Below are positions 15,888 to 24,630 of a DNA stretch of 39,155 nt, piece after piece. Each line of letters begins with the position of its first letter. Position 1 is the first letter of the stretch. The stretch is from Chloroflexota bacterium (GTDB lineage: Bacteria > Chloroflexota > Limnocylindria > Limnocylindrales > CSP1-4). Position numbers and translations under genes: made by a program. The notes under the pieces were generated by a model, which saw only the letters and a program-made list of their open reading frames with translations, did no database searches and had not been told where the DNA came from. The DNA is taken from NCBI GenBank assembly GCA_021802585.1, contig JAJZRQ010000017.1, positions 1 through 39,155 on the forward strand. Reading direction: 5' to 3'.

Positions 15888-18668
15888 ATGGACTTCATCC
15901 TGAACGGCGGGCGGGTCTCGATCGAGGTCGAGCCCGGGACGACCCTCCTGGAGGTCCTCCGGGAGGCGTTCGGCCTGCGCTCGATGAAGGACGGCTGCGC
16001 CCCGGAGGGGACCTGCGGGGCCTGCACCGTCCTCGTCGACGGGCGCCCGGTCGTCTCGTGCGCGCGCGACGCGGACCGCTGCGCCGGGCGCGAGGTCACG
16101 ACGCTCGAGGGCCTCCCGGCCGACGTCCGGTCGGCCTGGGCCGACGCGTTCGCCGCGCGCGGGGCGAGCCAGTGCGGGTTCTGCTCGCCGGGCATCGTCA
16201 TGAAGGCCGAGGGGCTCCTCCGCCGCGAGGCCTCCCCCACCCGCGAGGAGATCGCCCACGCGCTCGCCGGGAACCTCTGCCGCTGCACGGGCTACGTGAA
16301 GGTCCTCGACGCGATCGAGGAGGTCGCGGCGGCCCGGCGGGTGGAGTCGCCCGCGGTCGCGCGCGGGGGCGCGATCGCGGCGCCGCCCGCGGGGCCCCGG
16401 ACGGGCGGCGTCGGGGCGCGGGCCGACCGGATCGGGGCCCGCCCGATGGCCCTCGGCGAGCAGCCGTTCGTCGCCGACCTCATCGTGCCCGGGATGCTCC
16501 ACGGCGCGCTGCGCTTCAGCGACCACCCGCGGGCCGTCGTTCGCCGCGTCGACGCGACACGCGCCCTCGCCGCGCCGGGCGTCGTGGCCGTCGTGACCGC
16601 CGCGGAGGTCCCCGGGGACCGGATCGTCGGCCTCATCACGCGCGACTGGCCGGTGCTCGTCGCCGCGGGCGAGACGACCCGCTTCGTCGGCGACGTCCTC
16701 GCCGCCGTCGCCGCGACGACCCGGCGGCAGGCCCGGGCGGCGGCGGCGCTCGTCGACGTCGAGTACGAGGTCCTCGAGCCGGTCGCGGACCCGTTCGCCG
16801 CCCTCGAGCCGGGCGCGCCGGCGATCCACGAGGGCGGCAACCTCCTCTCGACCTCCGTCGTCCGGCGGGGCGACGCGGCGGCCGCCCTCGCCGCGGCTGC
16901 CCACGTCGTCCGCGAGCGGTTCACGACGAGTGCCGTCGAGCACGCCTTCCTGGAGCCTGAGGCGTGCCTTGCAGTGCCGGGGGGCGCGACGGCGGCGCCC
17001 GATCCGGCGGGGCACGCGGCGGTGGAGCCCGCCGTCCACCTGTTCTCGCAGGGTCAGGGTGCCTGGGACGACCGCCGCCAGGTGGCGGACGTCCTCGGCC
17101 TCCCGGAGGCAGCCGTGCGCGTGACCCAGGTCGCGACCGGGGGGGCCTTCGGCGGCAAGGAGGACCTCTCCGTCCAGGCCCAGGCCGCCCTCCTCGCCCA
17201 CGCCGCCGGGCGGCCGGTCCTCCTCGCCCTCTCGCGCGGCGAGAGCCTCCGCCTCCACCCGAAGCGCCACGCGATGACCCTCGACTACGAGGTCGGCGCC
17301 GATGCGGACGGGCACCTCGTCGCGGTCCGGGCCCGGATCGTCGGCGACACGGGCGCGTACGCGAGCGTCGGGGCGAAGGTCCTCGAGCGCGCCGCCGGCC
17401 ATGCGTGCGGCGCGTACCGTGTCCCCAACGTCGACGTCGAGGCCCGCGCGGTCTACACGAACAACCCGCCGGCCGGCGCGTTCCGCGGCTTCGGCGTCCC
17501 GCAGGCGACGTTCGCGATCGACGGCTGCCTCGACCGCCTCGCCGCGCGGGTCGGGCTCGACGGCTGGGAGATCCGCTGGCGGAACGCCCTCCGAACCGGC
17601 GACCGGTTCGGCACCGGCCAGCTCCTCGGGCCGGGCGTCGGCCTGGAGCGGACGCTCCTCGCCGTCCGCGAGGCGCACCGCGGAGCCCGCTTCGCGGGGA
17701 TCGCCTGCGGCGCGAAGAACGTGGGGATCGGGAACGGGATGATGGAGCGCGGCCGGGCGGTCCTCCGGCCCGAGGCGGACGGCACGCTCACGCTGTGGCA
17801 CTCGTGGACGGAGATGGGCCAGGGCGTCCACACGGTCTTCGCCCAGATCGTCGCCGAGGAGGTCGGCGTCGACCCCTCCGCCGTCCGCGTCCTCGTCGAC
17901 ACGGAGCGGGAGCTCGACACCGGGGAGACGACGGCCTCGCGCGCGACGACGCTCGGCGGCCGGGCCGTGGCCGAGGCGGCGCGGCGGCTGCGGGCCGCGC
18001 TCGACGCGCTCCGCCCCGGCGGGCTCCCCCAGGACCTCGCCGGCCGGGAGTTCACGGGCGAGCACGTCGTGGACTGGACGACGCCGATCGGCGAGGCGAT
18101 CGCCGACCCGGTGACCCACCTCGCGTACGGCTGGGCGACGCAGGTCGTGATCCTCGACGAATCGGGGCGGGTGGCCCGGGTCGTCGCCGCCCAGGACGTC
18201 GGGCGGGCGATGAACCCGACGCTCCTCGAGGGCCAGGTCGAGGGCGGCGTCCACATGGGTCTCGGGCTCGCGCTCACCGAGGCGTTCGTGACGGATCGCG
18301 GCGAGCCCCGCACCGGGACCCTGAAGTCGCTCGGGATCCTCCCGGCGGCGGCGATGCCGCCCGTCGACGTCATCCTCGTCGAGGAGCAACAGCCGGAGGG
18401 GCCGTACGGCGCGAAGGGCGCCGGCGAGGCGGTCCTCGTCCCGACCCCGGCCGCGGTCGCGGGCGCCCTCCACGCGTTCGACGGTCGCTGGCGGAAGGCG
18501 CTCCCGATGCGCGACTCCGCGGCGGCGCGGGCGGCCGTCCCGCGGGTGGACCTCCTGCCACGGGCGGGCGACGCAGCCGCGTCCGCCGCGTGGGTGGAGG
18601 CTGTCCGGGCAGGCAGCGGCGAGGGGGCCGGCCCCTCGGCCGCCGGCCTGACGGAAGGGAAGTCGTGA
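15888..18668 (+). CDS. fused [2Fe-2S]/molybdopterin xanthine dehydrogenase
   Basis: 926-aa molybdenum hydroxylase. Residues 1-160 form two [2Fe-2S] modules: GCAPEGTCGACTV (C37, C43, C46) plus SCARD, then QCGFCSPG and NLCRCTGY. From about 185 comes the xanthine-oxidase Mo subunit (RFVGDVLAAVAATT, TGGAFGGKEDLSVQ, GAFRGFGVPQATFAID, EMGQGVHTVFAQI). Near the end is the catalytic-Glu motif GAKGAGEAVLVPTP. The FAD domain is absent, which matches the selenium-dependent XDH type found beside ssnA and ygfK. It hydroxylates purines such as hypoxanthine and xanthine, passing electrons to a partner, plausibly YgfK. The stop overlaps the ssnA ATG as TGATG. The conserved Se/Mo ligand sphere cannot be read from sequence. 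Confidence 0.9.
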   Translation: MDFILNGGRVSIEVEPGTTLLEVLREAFGLRSMKDGCAPEGTCGACTVLVDGRPVVSCARDADRCAGREVTTLEGLPADVRSAWADAFAARGASQCGFCSPGIVMKAEGLLRREASPTREEIAHALAGNLCRCTGYVKVLDAIEEVAAARRVESPAVARGGAIAAPPAGPRTGGVGARADRIGARPMALGEQPFVADLIVPGMLHGALRFSDHPRAVVRRVDATRALAAPGVVAVVTAAEVPGDRIVGLITRDWPVLVAAGETTRFVGDVLAAVAATTRRQARAAAALVDVEYEVLEPVADPFAALEPGAPAIHEGGNLLSTSVVRRGDAAAALAAAAHVVRERFTTSAVEHAFLEPEACLAVPGGATAAPDPAGHAAVEPAVHLFSQGQGAWDDRRQVADVLGLPEAAVRVTQVATGGAFGGKEDLSVQAQAALLAHAAGRPVLLALSRGESLRLHPKRHAMTLDYEVGADADGHLVAVRARIVGDTGAYASVGAKVLERAAGHACGAYRVPNVDVEARAVYTNNPPAGAFRGFGVPQATFAIDGCLDRLAARVGLDGWEIRWRNALRTGDRFGTGQLLGPGVGLERTLLAVREAHRGARFAGIACGAKNVGIGNGMMERGRAVLRPEADGTLTLWHSWTEMGQGVHTVFAQIVAEEVGVDPSAVRVLVDTERELDTGETTASRATTLGGRAVAEAARRLRAALDALRPGGLPQDLAGREFTGEHVVDWTTPIGEAIADPVTHLAYGWATQVVILDESGRVARVVAAQDVGRAMNPTLLEGQVEGGVHMGLGLALTEAFVTDRGEPRTGTLKSLGILPAAAMPPVDVILVEEQQPEGPYGAKGAGEAVLVPTPAAVAGALHAFDGRWRKALPMRDSAAARAAVPRVDLLPRAGDAAASAAWVEAVRAGSGEGAGPSAAGLTEGKS

Positions 18669-19690
18669 TGTCGGCGGTCACCCCGGGCCTCGTGTGCGCC
18701 CACCACCACCTCTACTCGGCGCTCGCCCGGGGGATGCCGGCGCCGCCGAAGGTCGCCACGAGCTTCCAGGAGATCCTCGAGCAGGTCTGGTGGCGTCTCG
18801 ACGCCGCCCTCGACCTCGAGATGATCCGCTGGTCGGCGATGCTCGGCGCCCTCGAGGCGCTCGAGAGCGGGACGACGGCGATCGTCGACCACCACGAGTC
18901 GCCCAACGCGATCGAGGGGAGCCTCGACGTCATCGCCGCTGCCTGCGCCGAGGTCGGCGTCCGCTCGCTCCTCGCCTACGGGATCACCGACCGCCACGGG
19001 CCCGACGGCGCCCGGCGCGGTCTCGCCGAGAACGAGCGCTTCATCCGCGCCGGGGGCCGCGGCCTCGTCGGCATCCACGCGGCGTTCACCTGCTCGGACG
19101 CGTCGCTCGAGGCGGCGGCCGGCCTGGCGGCCGACCTCGGGGTCGGCGTCCACGTCCACGTCGCGGAGGGCCCCGGCGACGTCGACGCCCCGCGCCGCCT
19201 GGCCGGCCTGGCCCGCGACGACTGGCTCCTCGCCCACGGCGTCCACCTCCCGACGGACCACGCCCTGCGGGGGACGATCCTCCACAACCCGATGTCGAAC
19301 CTCAACAACGCCGTCGGCTACGCGAACCCGGCCCGCTTCGCGAACCCCGTCGCCCTCGGCACCGACGGGATCGGCGGCAACGTCCTCGAGGCGTTCCGCC
19401 TCGCGTACGTCCTCCAGCGCTCCGTCGACGTCACGTGCGGCCCCGACACGGCGTGGCGCTGGCTCGCGACCGGCCGGGACCTCGTCCCGGAGACGCGCGA
19501 CGACGAGGTCACATGGTCGTACGAGCCGATGGACCCCTGGCACGTCGCCTTCACGCCCGGCATCCGCCCGCTCCGCGTCGCCGTCGGCGGGGAGGTCGTC
19601 CTCGACGACGGCCGGCCGACCCGGGTCGACGCCGCCGAGGTGAGGGCGAAAGCGCGCGAGCAGGCCGCCCGCCTGCACGCCCGGCTGTGA
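18668..19690 (+). CDS. ssnA: SsnA-type aminohydrolase, N-terminally reduced
   Basis: 340-aa amidohydrolase of the guanine-deaminase/TrzN superfamily, closest by eye to SsnA. PGLVCAHHHLYSALARGM matches E. coli PGIVCSHNHFYSGLSRG; then VWWRLDAALD, SGTTAIVDHHESPNAIEGSLD, IHAAFTCSD, HVHVAEGPGDVD, LLAHGVHL, HNPMSNLNNAVGY and LGTDGIGGN. All metal ligands (HxH, H, H, D) are present. The protein begins at the first metal motif, so the N-terminal half of the usual beta-sandwich (about 55 residues) is missing, and the total is about 100 residues short of E. coli SsnA. The C-terminal strands remain. It is translationally coupled to the XDH gene. Deamination of guanine or a related purine is likely. Confidence 0.87.
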   Translation: MSAVTPGLVCAHHHLYSALARGMPAPPKVATSFQEILEQVWWRLDAALDLEMIRWSAMLGALEALESGTTAIVDHHESPNAIEGSLDVIAAACAEVGVRSLLAYGITDRHGPDGARRGLAENERFIRAGGRGLVGIHAAFTCSDASLEAAAGLAADLGVGVHVHVAEGPGDVDAPRRLAGLARDDWLLAHGVHLPTDHALRGTILHNPMSNLNNAVGYANPARFANPVALGTDGIGGNVLEAFRLAYVLQRSVDVTCGPDTAWRWLATGRDLVPETRDDEVTWSYEPMDPWHVAFTPGIRPLRVAVGGEVVLDDGRPTRVDAAEVRAKAREQAARLHARL

Positions 19691-19722
19691 GCGGCGCTCG
19701 AGCGAGACGAGGACCCCGTCCC

Positions 19723-22700
19723 ATGTCCGACCACTTCCGCCCCCTCGCGTTCGAGCAGCTCGTCGACTGGGCGGCGACCGAGCTCGAGATGCGCGGCTCG
19801 CTCTTCGGCATCCCGCGGGCGGCCTTCTTCGCCCCTCGCCCGGACCACCGCCAGCGGCTCCGCCAGCACGGGGTCGAGCTGGAGACCCCGTTCGGGGTCG
19901 CCGCCGGGCCGCACACGCAGATGGCCCAGAACATCGTCGCGGCGTGGCTCGCCGGCGCCCGGGTCATCGAGCTGAAGACCGTCCAGACGCTCGACGAGCT
20001 CGAGGTCCACAAGCCCTGCATCGACGCGCAGGACGAGGGCTACAACGTCGAGTGGAGCCAGGAGCTCCGGGTCCACGAGTCGTTCGACGAGTACCTCCGC
20101 GCCTGGGTCCTCATCCACGCCCTCCACCGACGGCTCGGCTTCCCCGGGGAGCGGCCGGGCGTCCTCTTCACGATGAGCATCGGGTACAACCTCGAGGGGA
20201 TCCTCCGCCCGAACGTCCAGTGGTACCTCGACGCGATGACCGACGCGGCGGCCTTCCTGCCGGCCTGGGTGGACGTCGTGGCCCGGCGGTTTCCCGCGGT
20301 CCGGGACGTCGCGATCCCGGCCCGGATCTCCGACACCGTCACGCTCTCGACGATGCACGGCTGCCCGCCCGACGAGATCGAGCGGATCTCGCTCTACCTC
20401 CTCGAGGAGCGCGGGCTCCACACGTCGGTGAAGTGCAACCCGACCCTCCTCGGCGCCGATCGGGTGCGGGGGATCGTGAACGGCGACCTCGGCTTCGCCG
20501 ACGTGCGGATCCCCGACGCGGCCTTCGGGCACGACCTCCGCTGGGAGGACGCGGTGCCGATGTTCGGGCGGCTGCGGGCGGCGGCCGCCGCCCGGGGGGT
20601 CGGCTTCGGCCTGAAGCTCTCGAACACGCTCGAGGTCGAGAACCGGCGCGGCGTGTTCGATCGCGACGCGACGATGTACCTGTCCGGCCGGGCGCTCCAC
20701 CCAGTCACGGTGAACCTCGCCGACGCGCTCGCCGACGCGCTCGCCGACGAGGTCCCGATCTCGTTCGCCGGCGGGGCCGACTGCTTCAACGTCGCCGACC
20801 TCCTCGCCGGCGGCCTGCGGACGGTCACGGTCTGCTCCGACCTCCTGAAGACCGGCGGCTACCTCCGGCTCCTCCAGTACCCGGAGCAGGTCGACGCCGC
20901 CTTCGACGCGGTCGGCGCGGCCTCCATCGACGACTTCGTCCGGCGGACCGCCGCGGCCGGCGGGCTCGCCGGCGCCGCCGGCCTCGGCTCCGCGGGCGGC
21001 GCGTCGGGTGCGGGCAACGCCTCGGTCGCGGACTGCGCGAGGTTCAACCTCCGCCGCTACGCCGACCGCGTCCGCCACGACCGGCGGTACCGGAAGGACG
21101 CGTTCCGCACCGACCGCTCGAAGACGACCCGGCGCCTCGACCTGTTCGACTGCGTCGAGGCCCCGTGCGTCGACGAGTGCCCGGTCGACCAGCAGGTCCC
21201 GGCCTACCTGCGCGCGGTGCGCGACGGCGACCTCGACGAGGCCGTCCGCATCACCCGCCTCGACAACCCGCTGCCGGCGATCCTCGGCCGCGTCTGCGAC
21301 CACCTCTGCGAGGGGACGTGCGTCCGCACGCACCTCGACGAGCCGCTCGCGATCCGGCAGATGAAGCGTTTCGTCATGGAGCACGAGCAGACGGGCGCGA
21401 CGGGTGCGGTGCCGCGCGCGACCGACGCCCGAGTGGCGATCGTCGGCGCCGGGCCGGCCGGCCTCGCCGCCGCGGAGTGGCTCGCCCGGGCCGGCGTCGC
21501 GGTCACCGTCTTCGAGGAGCGCCCCCATGCGGGCGGCATGGTCGGCGGGGCGATCCCGGCGTATCGCCTTCCACGGGCACAGGTCGACGCCGACCTGGCG
21601 GTGCTCGCGCGCCTCGGCGTCGAGATCCGGTACGGCCAGCGGGTCGGTGTCGACCTCACGCTCGACGGCCTGCGGGCCGCCGGGTACGGCCCCGTCTTCG
21701 TCGCCGTCGGGGCGCAGCAGGCGAAGCGGCTCGGCCTGCCCGGCGAGGACGCCGCCGGCGTGATCGACGGCGTGACGTTCCTCCACCGGGAGCGGGAGGG
21801 CCGCCCGGTCGGGATCGGGCCGCGGGTGGCGGTCGTCGGGGCCGGCGACACGGCGATGGACTGCGCGCGCACCGCGCGCCGCTCGGGGGCGTCGTCCGTC
21901 GCGCTCCTCTACCGGCGCACGGTGGACCAGATGCCAGCCGATCCCGAGGAGGTCCATGCGGTCCGCGCGGAGGGCATCGAGATCGTCGAGCTGGCCCGGC
22001 CCGTCGGGCTGCGCGTGGAGGGGGGCCGGCTGGCGGGTGTGACGTGCCGGCGGACCGCGTACCGCGACGACCGCGACGCGGCCGGCCGGAAGGTGCCCCA
22101 CGACGTCCCGGGCACGGAGTTCGAGATCGGCGTCGACACGCTCGTCGTGGCCGTCAGCCAGCACCCGGTGCTCGACCTGTTCGGCGCGGTGCTGCCGGAG
22201 CTGACGCCGGCCGGGTACCTCGCCGTGGACCCGGTGACCTGCGAGACTTCGATCCGCGGGGTGTACGCGGGCGGGGACGTCGCCGCCGACGGCCCGGCGT
22301 CGATCGTCCGCGCCGCCGCCGACGGCAAGCGGGCGGCGGCCGCCATCGCGGCGGCGCTCGGGGTCGGCCGGGGAGCGACGGTCGGCGGGCCGGCGGCGCG
22401 ACCGCCCGCGATCCCGATCCCGCCCGACCTCCAGGCGCTCGTCGTCCGTCGCGCCCGGCGCGCGTACCGCGTGCCGATCCGCGTCACCGGCCTCGAGCGG
22501 CGCGACGGCTTCGAGGAGACGGTCCTCGGGTACAGCGCTGAGGAGGCGGCGCGCGAGGCGGCCCGCTGCCTCGACTGCGACCGGTTGTGCAGTCTCTGCG
22601 TCGGCGTCTGCCCGAACATCGCGCTCCAGACGTACGAGGCGGCTCCCGTCCGCGCCGAGCTGCCGGCGCTCGTCGTCCGCGGCGGCATCGTCGTCGAGGA

Positions 22701-23181
22701 CGGCTCGACCCCCTTCGCCGTCGTCCAGGGCCCCCAGGTCGCCGTCCTCGCCGACCTCTGCAACGAGTGCGGCAACTGCGTCACCGCGTGCCCGACCGCC
22801 GGGCGTCCATATCGCGACAAGCCGCGGCTCTACGTTGACCGGGCCGACTTCGAGGCCCAGGAGTCGAACGCGTTCCTCCTCGCCGGCGACGGGGTGATCG
22901 AGGGCCGGTTCGACGGCGCGACCCACCGGCTCGCGAGCGCGGGCACGGACGGGGCGGGCCGCGAGCGCGTCGCCTACGCCGCGCCGGGCTTCCGGGCCGT
23001 CCTCGACGGCGAGACGCTCGCCCTCGTCGAGGCCGTGGCCGCGGGGGCCGCCGAGGGCGAGGCGCTGTCGCTCAAGCCGGCCGCCGTCCTGGCCACGCTC
23101 CTCGCGGGGATCGCGGGGTCCCTGCCCCACCTCCCGGCCGCGGGGGTCGGGGGGACGCGGATCGCGCCACCGCTCGGCTGA
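19723..23181 (+). CDS. ygfK: YgfK-type multidomain Fe-S flavoprotein
   Basis: 1152-aa oxidoreductase of the YgfK family ('putative selenate reductase'). Residues 1-430 are a dihydropyrimidine/dihydroorotate-dehydrogenase-like barrel (TPFGVAAGPHTQMAQNIV, ELKTVQTLDEL, STMHGCPPDEIERI, VKCNPTLLG). A GltB-small-subunit-like part follows: CVEAPCVDECPVDQQVPAYL near 478, FAD motif VAIVGAGPAGLAAAEWLA near 572 and NAD(P) motif VAVVGAGDTAMDCAR near 703. Two [4Fe-4S] groups close it (CLDCDRLCSLCVGVCP near 949, CNECGNCVTACP near 1013). It probably shuttles electrons between NAD(P)H, a ring substrate and XDH. Placed right after xdh and ssnA, it is the anchor for naming this locus. Confidence 0.92.
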   Translation: MSDHFRPLAFEQLVDWAATELEMRGSLFGIPRAAFFAPRPDHRQRLRQHGVELETPFGVAAGPHTQMAQNIVAAWLAGARVIELKTVQTLDELEVHKPCIDAQDEGYNVEWSQELRVHESFDEYLRAWVLIHALHRRLGFPGERPGVLFTMSIGYNLEGILRPNVQWYLDAMTDAAAFLPAWVDVVARRFPAVRDVAIPARISDTVTLSTMHGCPPDEIERISLYLLEERGLHTSVKCNPTLLGADRVRGIVNGDLGFADVRIPDAAFGHDLRWEDAVPMFGRLRAAAAARGVGFGLKLSNTLEVENRRGVFDRDATMYLSGRALHPVTVNLADALADALADEVPISFAGGADCFNVADLLAGGLRTVTVCSDLLKTGGYLRLLQYPEQVDAAFDAVGAASIDDFVRRTAAAGGLAGAAGLGSAGGASGAGNASVADCARFNLRRYADRVRHDRRYRKDAFRTDRSKTTRRLDLFDCVEAPCVDECPVDQQVPAYLRAVRDGDLDEAVRITRLDNPLPAILGRVCDHLCEGTCVRTHLDEPLAIRQMKRFVMEHEQTGATGAVPRATDARVAIVGAGPAGLAAAEWLARAGVAVTVFEERPHAGGMVGGAIPAYRLPRAQVDADLAVLARLGVEIRYGQRVGVDLTLDGLRAAGYGPVFVAVGAQQAKRLGLPGEDAAGVIDGVTFLHREREGRPVGIGPRVAVVGAGDTAMDCARTARRSGASSVALLYRRTVDQMPADPEEVHAVRAEGIEIVELARPVGLRVEGGRLAGVTCRRTAYRDDRDAAGRKVPHDVPGTEFEIGVDTLVVAVSQHPVLDLFGAVLPELTPAGYLAVDPVTCETSIRGVYAGGDVAADGPASIVRAAADGKRAAAAIAAALGVGRGATVGGPAARPPAIPIPPDLQALVVRRARRAYRVPIRVTGLERRDGFEETVLGYSAEEAAREAARCLDCDRLCSLCVGVCPNIALQTYEAAPVRAELPALVVRGGIVVEDGSTPFAVVQGPQVAVLADLCNECGNCVTACPTAGRPYRDKPRLYVDRADFEAQESNAFLLAGDGVIEGRFDGATHRLASAGTDGAGRERVAYAAPGFRAVLDGETLALVEAVAAGAAEGEALSLKPAAVLATLLAGIAGSLPHLPAAGVGGTRIAPPLG

Positions 23182-23254
23182 TCCGCGGACCGGCCGGGAG
23201 CGCGGCGAGGTGCGCGTCGACGGTGGACGGACCGGCCCTGGCGTTCCTCCTGAC

Positions 23255-23282
23255 CGGTTGGCTCGATCGGTCGAGTCTACCG
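23255..23282. terminator. weak bidirectional hairpin between ygfK and CDF gene
   Basis: CTCGA-TCGG-TCGAG forms the inner stem and CGGT/ACCG the outer stem, with a 3x3 internal loop. It lies between two convergent genes, where a shared terminator is expected. It has no T-run. Confidence 0.3.
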
Positions 23283-23373
23283 ATCCAGGTGGTCGACGAC
23301 GAGCGGGCCCTCGCGCCGATACCCCTCGCCAAGCACCGCGCCTGAGTCGCGCCCCGCGGCTCGGGCACCGCCA

Positions 23374-24483
23374 TCATCGCACCGCGCGCTCGCCGACGAG
23401 ATCGCGGGGCGGGGCGCCTGGGTCCGACGCATGGTGCCGGGCCACGGCGTGGTGGTCGCGGCCATCGTGCCCGCACGGGTCGACGTGGACGAGCACGTCG
23501 TCGAGGCCGCGGACTTCGTGGAGCAGGTCGTGCCGCACGGCCTCGGCGATCTCGTGGCCCGCGGCGACGGTGGCGTCGCAGTCGACCACCGCGTGAAGGC
23601 TCGCCTCCAGGCGGTGTCCGACCCAGCGGATTCGCACGCCGGAGACATCCTGGACGCCGGCGACATGGCGGGCCTGGTGCTCGACCCGATCCACGAGCTC
23701 CGGATCCACCGCGTCCATGAGCCGCCCGGCAACCTGCGACGCCGCGTTCTTGAGCACCCAGAGGATGACGATGGTGATGAGCAGCCCGATCAGCGGATCT
23801 GCCTGCGGGAACCCGGCGGCGACGCCGATCGCCCCCAGCACGACCGCGAGCGACGTGAACCCATCGGTCCGCGCGTGGTATCCGTCCGCGACGAGGGCCG
23901 CCGAGCCGATCTCATTCCCGACGCGGATCCGGTAGAGCGCCACCAGCTCGTTTCCGAGGAATCCCACCACGCCCGCCACCATGACGAGGCCGACGTTCTG
24001 GAGCGCCTGCGGATGGATGAGCCGGTTCACCGACTCCCAGCCGGCGAGGACGGCTGAGAACGCGATCATGCCGACGATGAAGAGGCCGGCGAGATCCTCG
24101 GCTCTCCGGTAGCCGTACGTGTACCGGCGATTCGCCGCGCGACGACCGAGGATGAACGCGATCCACAGGGGAACCGAGGTGAGCGCGTCGGAGAAGTTGT
24201 GGATCGTGTCGGCGAGGAGCGCCACGGAGCCGGTGACGACGACGATGGCCACCTGGGCGAAAGCCGTCAACGCGAGGGCCGCGAGCGAGATCTTCACGGC
24301 CCGGATCCCCTTGGCGCTCGACTCGAGGGCGGAGTCGACCGCGTCGGCAGCGTCGTGACTGTGGGGCGCGAGCACCGCCCTGAGCCGGCCCAGGGGACCG
24401 AGAGGACCGTCGTGAACCTCGCCGTGGCCGCAGCCGTGGTCGTGGTCAGCGTGGGCGGTGTCGTGGGGATGAGTGCCGGTCAC
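23374..24483 (-). CDS. CDF-family metal cation exporter, His-rich ends
   Basis: 369-aa cation diffusion facilitator (Zn/Co/Cd/Ni proton antiporter). The GTG at 24483 has AAGGAG nine bases upstream and is preferred to the TTG at 24522. A His-rich N-terminus (HPHDTAHADHDHGCGHGEVHD) precedes six membrane segments. Metal sites are HNFSD in SVALLADTIHNFSDAL and HARTD in VADGYHARTDGF. The cytoplasmic ferredoxin-like domain follows (VSGVRIRWVGHRLEASLHAVVD). The C-terminus is again His-rich (CGHDGRDHHAVARHH). Codon use looks less GC-saturated than its neighbours, possibly a recent arrival. It is expressed from the regulated promoter at 24582-24610. Which metal it carries cannot be told. Confidence 0.92.
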   Translation of the reverse strand: MTGTHPHDTAHADHDHGCGHGEVHDGPLGPLGRLRAVLAPHSHDAADAVDSALESSAKGIRAVKISLAALALTAFAQVAIVVVTGSVALLADTIHNFSDALTSVPLWIAFILGRRAANRRYTYGYRRAEDLAGLFIVGMIAFSAVLAGWESVNRLIHPQALQNVGLVMVAGVVGFLGNELVALYRIRVGNEIGSAALVADGYHARTDGFTSLAVVLGAIGVAAGFPQADPLIGLLITIVILWVLKNAASQVAGRLMDAVDPELVDRVEHQARHVAGVQDVSGVRIRWVGHRLEASLHAVVDCDATVAAGHEIAEAVRHDLLHEVRGLDDVLVHVDPCGHDGRDHHAVARHHASDPGAPPRDLVGERAVR

Positions 24484-24581
24484 CTTGGGCGGCTCCTTGT
24501 CACACGCCGCTGGGCCGTGCAAGATCCCATCAGCTGGATTCGCAGTGCTGGTTCGCTCAGTGGATGTCAGATGTGCGAATG

Positions 24582-24610
24582 AGCATATGATAGATATATC
24601 AGCGGGTCAA
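24582..24610 (-). promoter_or_regulatory. promoter with operator dyad for CDF exporter
   Basis: Minus strand: TTGACC (24610-24605), a 17-base spacer, then TATGCT (24587-24582). The spacer holds the dyad TGATA-TATC-TATCA (24601-24588). On the plus strand, TATGAT at 24586-24591 could be the -10 box of the GntR gene, so the divergent promoters would overlap. This is the most AT-rich spot in the window. Confidence 0.65.
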
Positions 24611-24630
24611 GGCAAGCCCTGGAGAATCGG

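Noticed and set aside
19318-23130. 1270-codon minus-strand frame opposite ygfK
   Set aside because: Antisense shadow of a well-supported Fe-S flavoprotein gene; no start with Shine-Dalgarno and no motifs.
15888-23181. In-frame UGA selenocysteine codons in the Se-linked enzymes
   Set aside because: The xdh, ssnA and ygfK frames contain no internal TGA. Selenium, if used, would be as a labile cofactor, which sequence cannot show.
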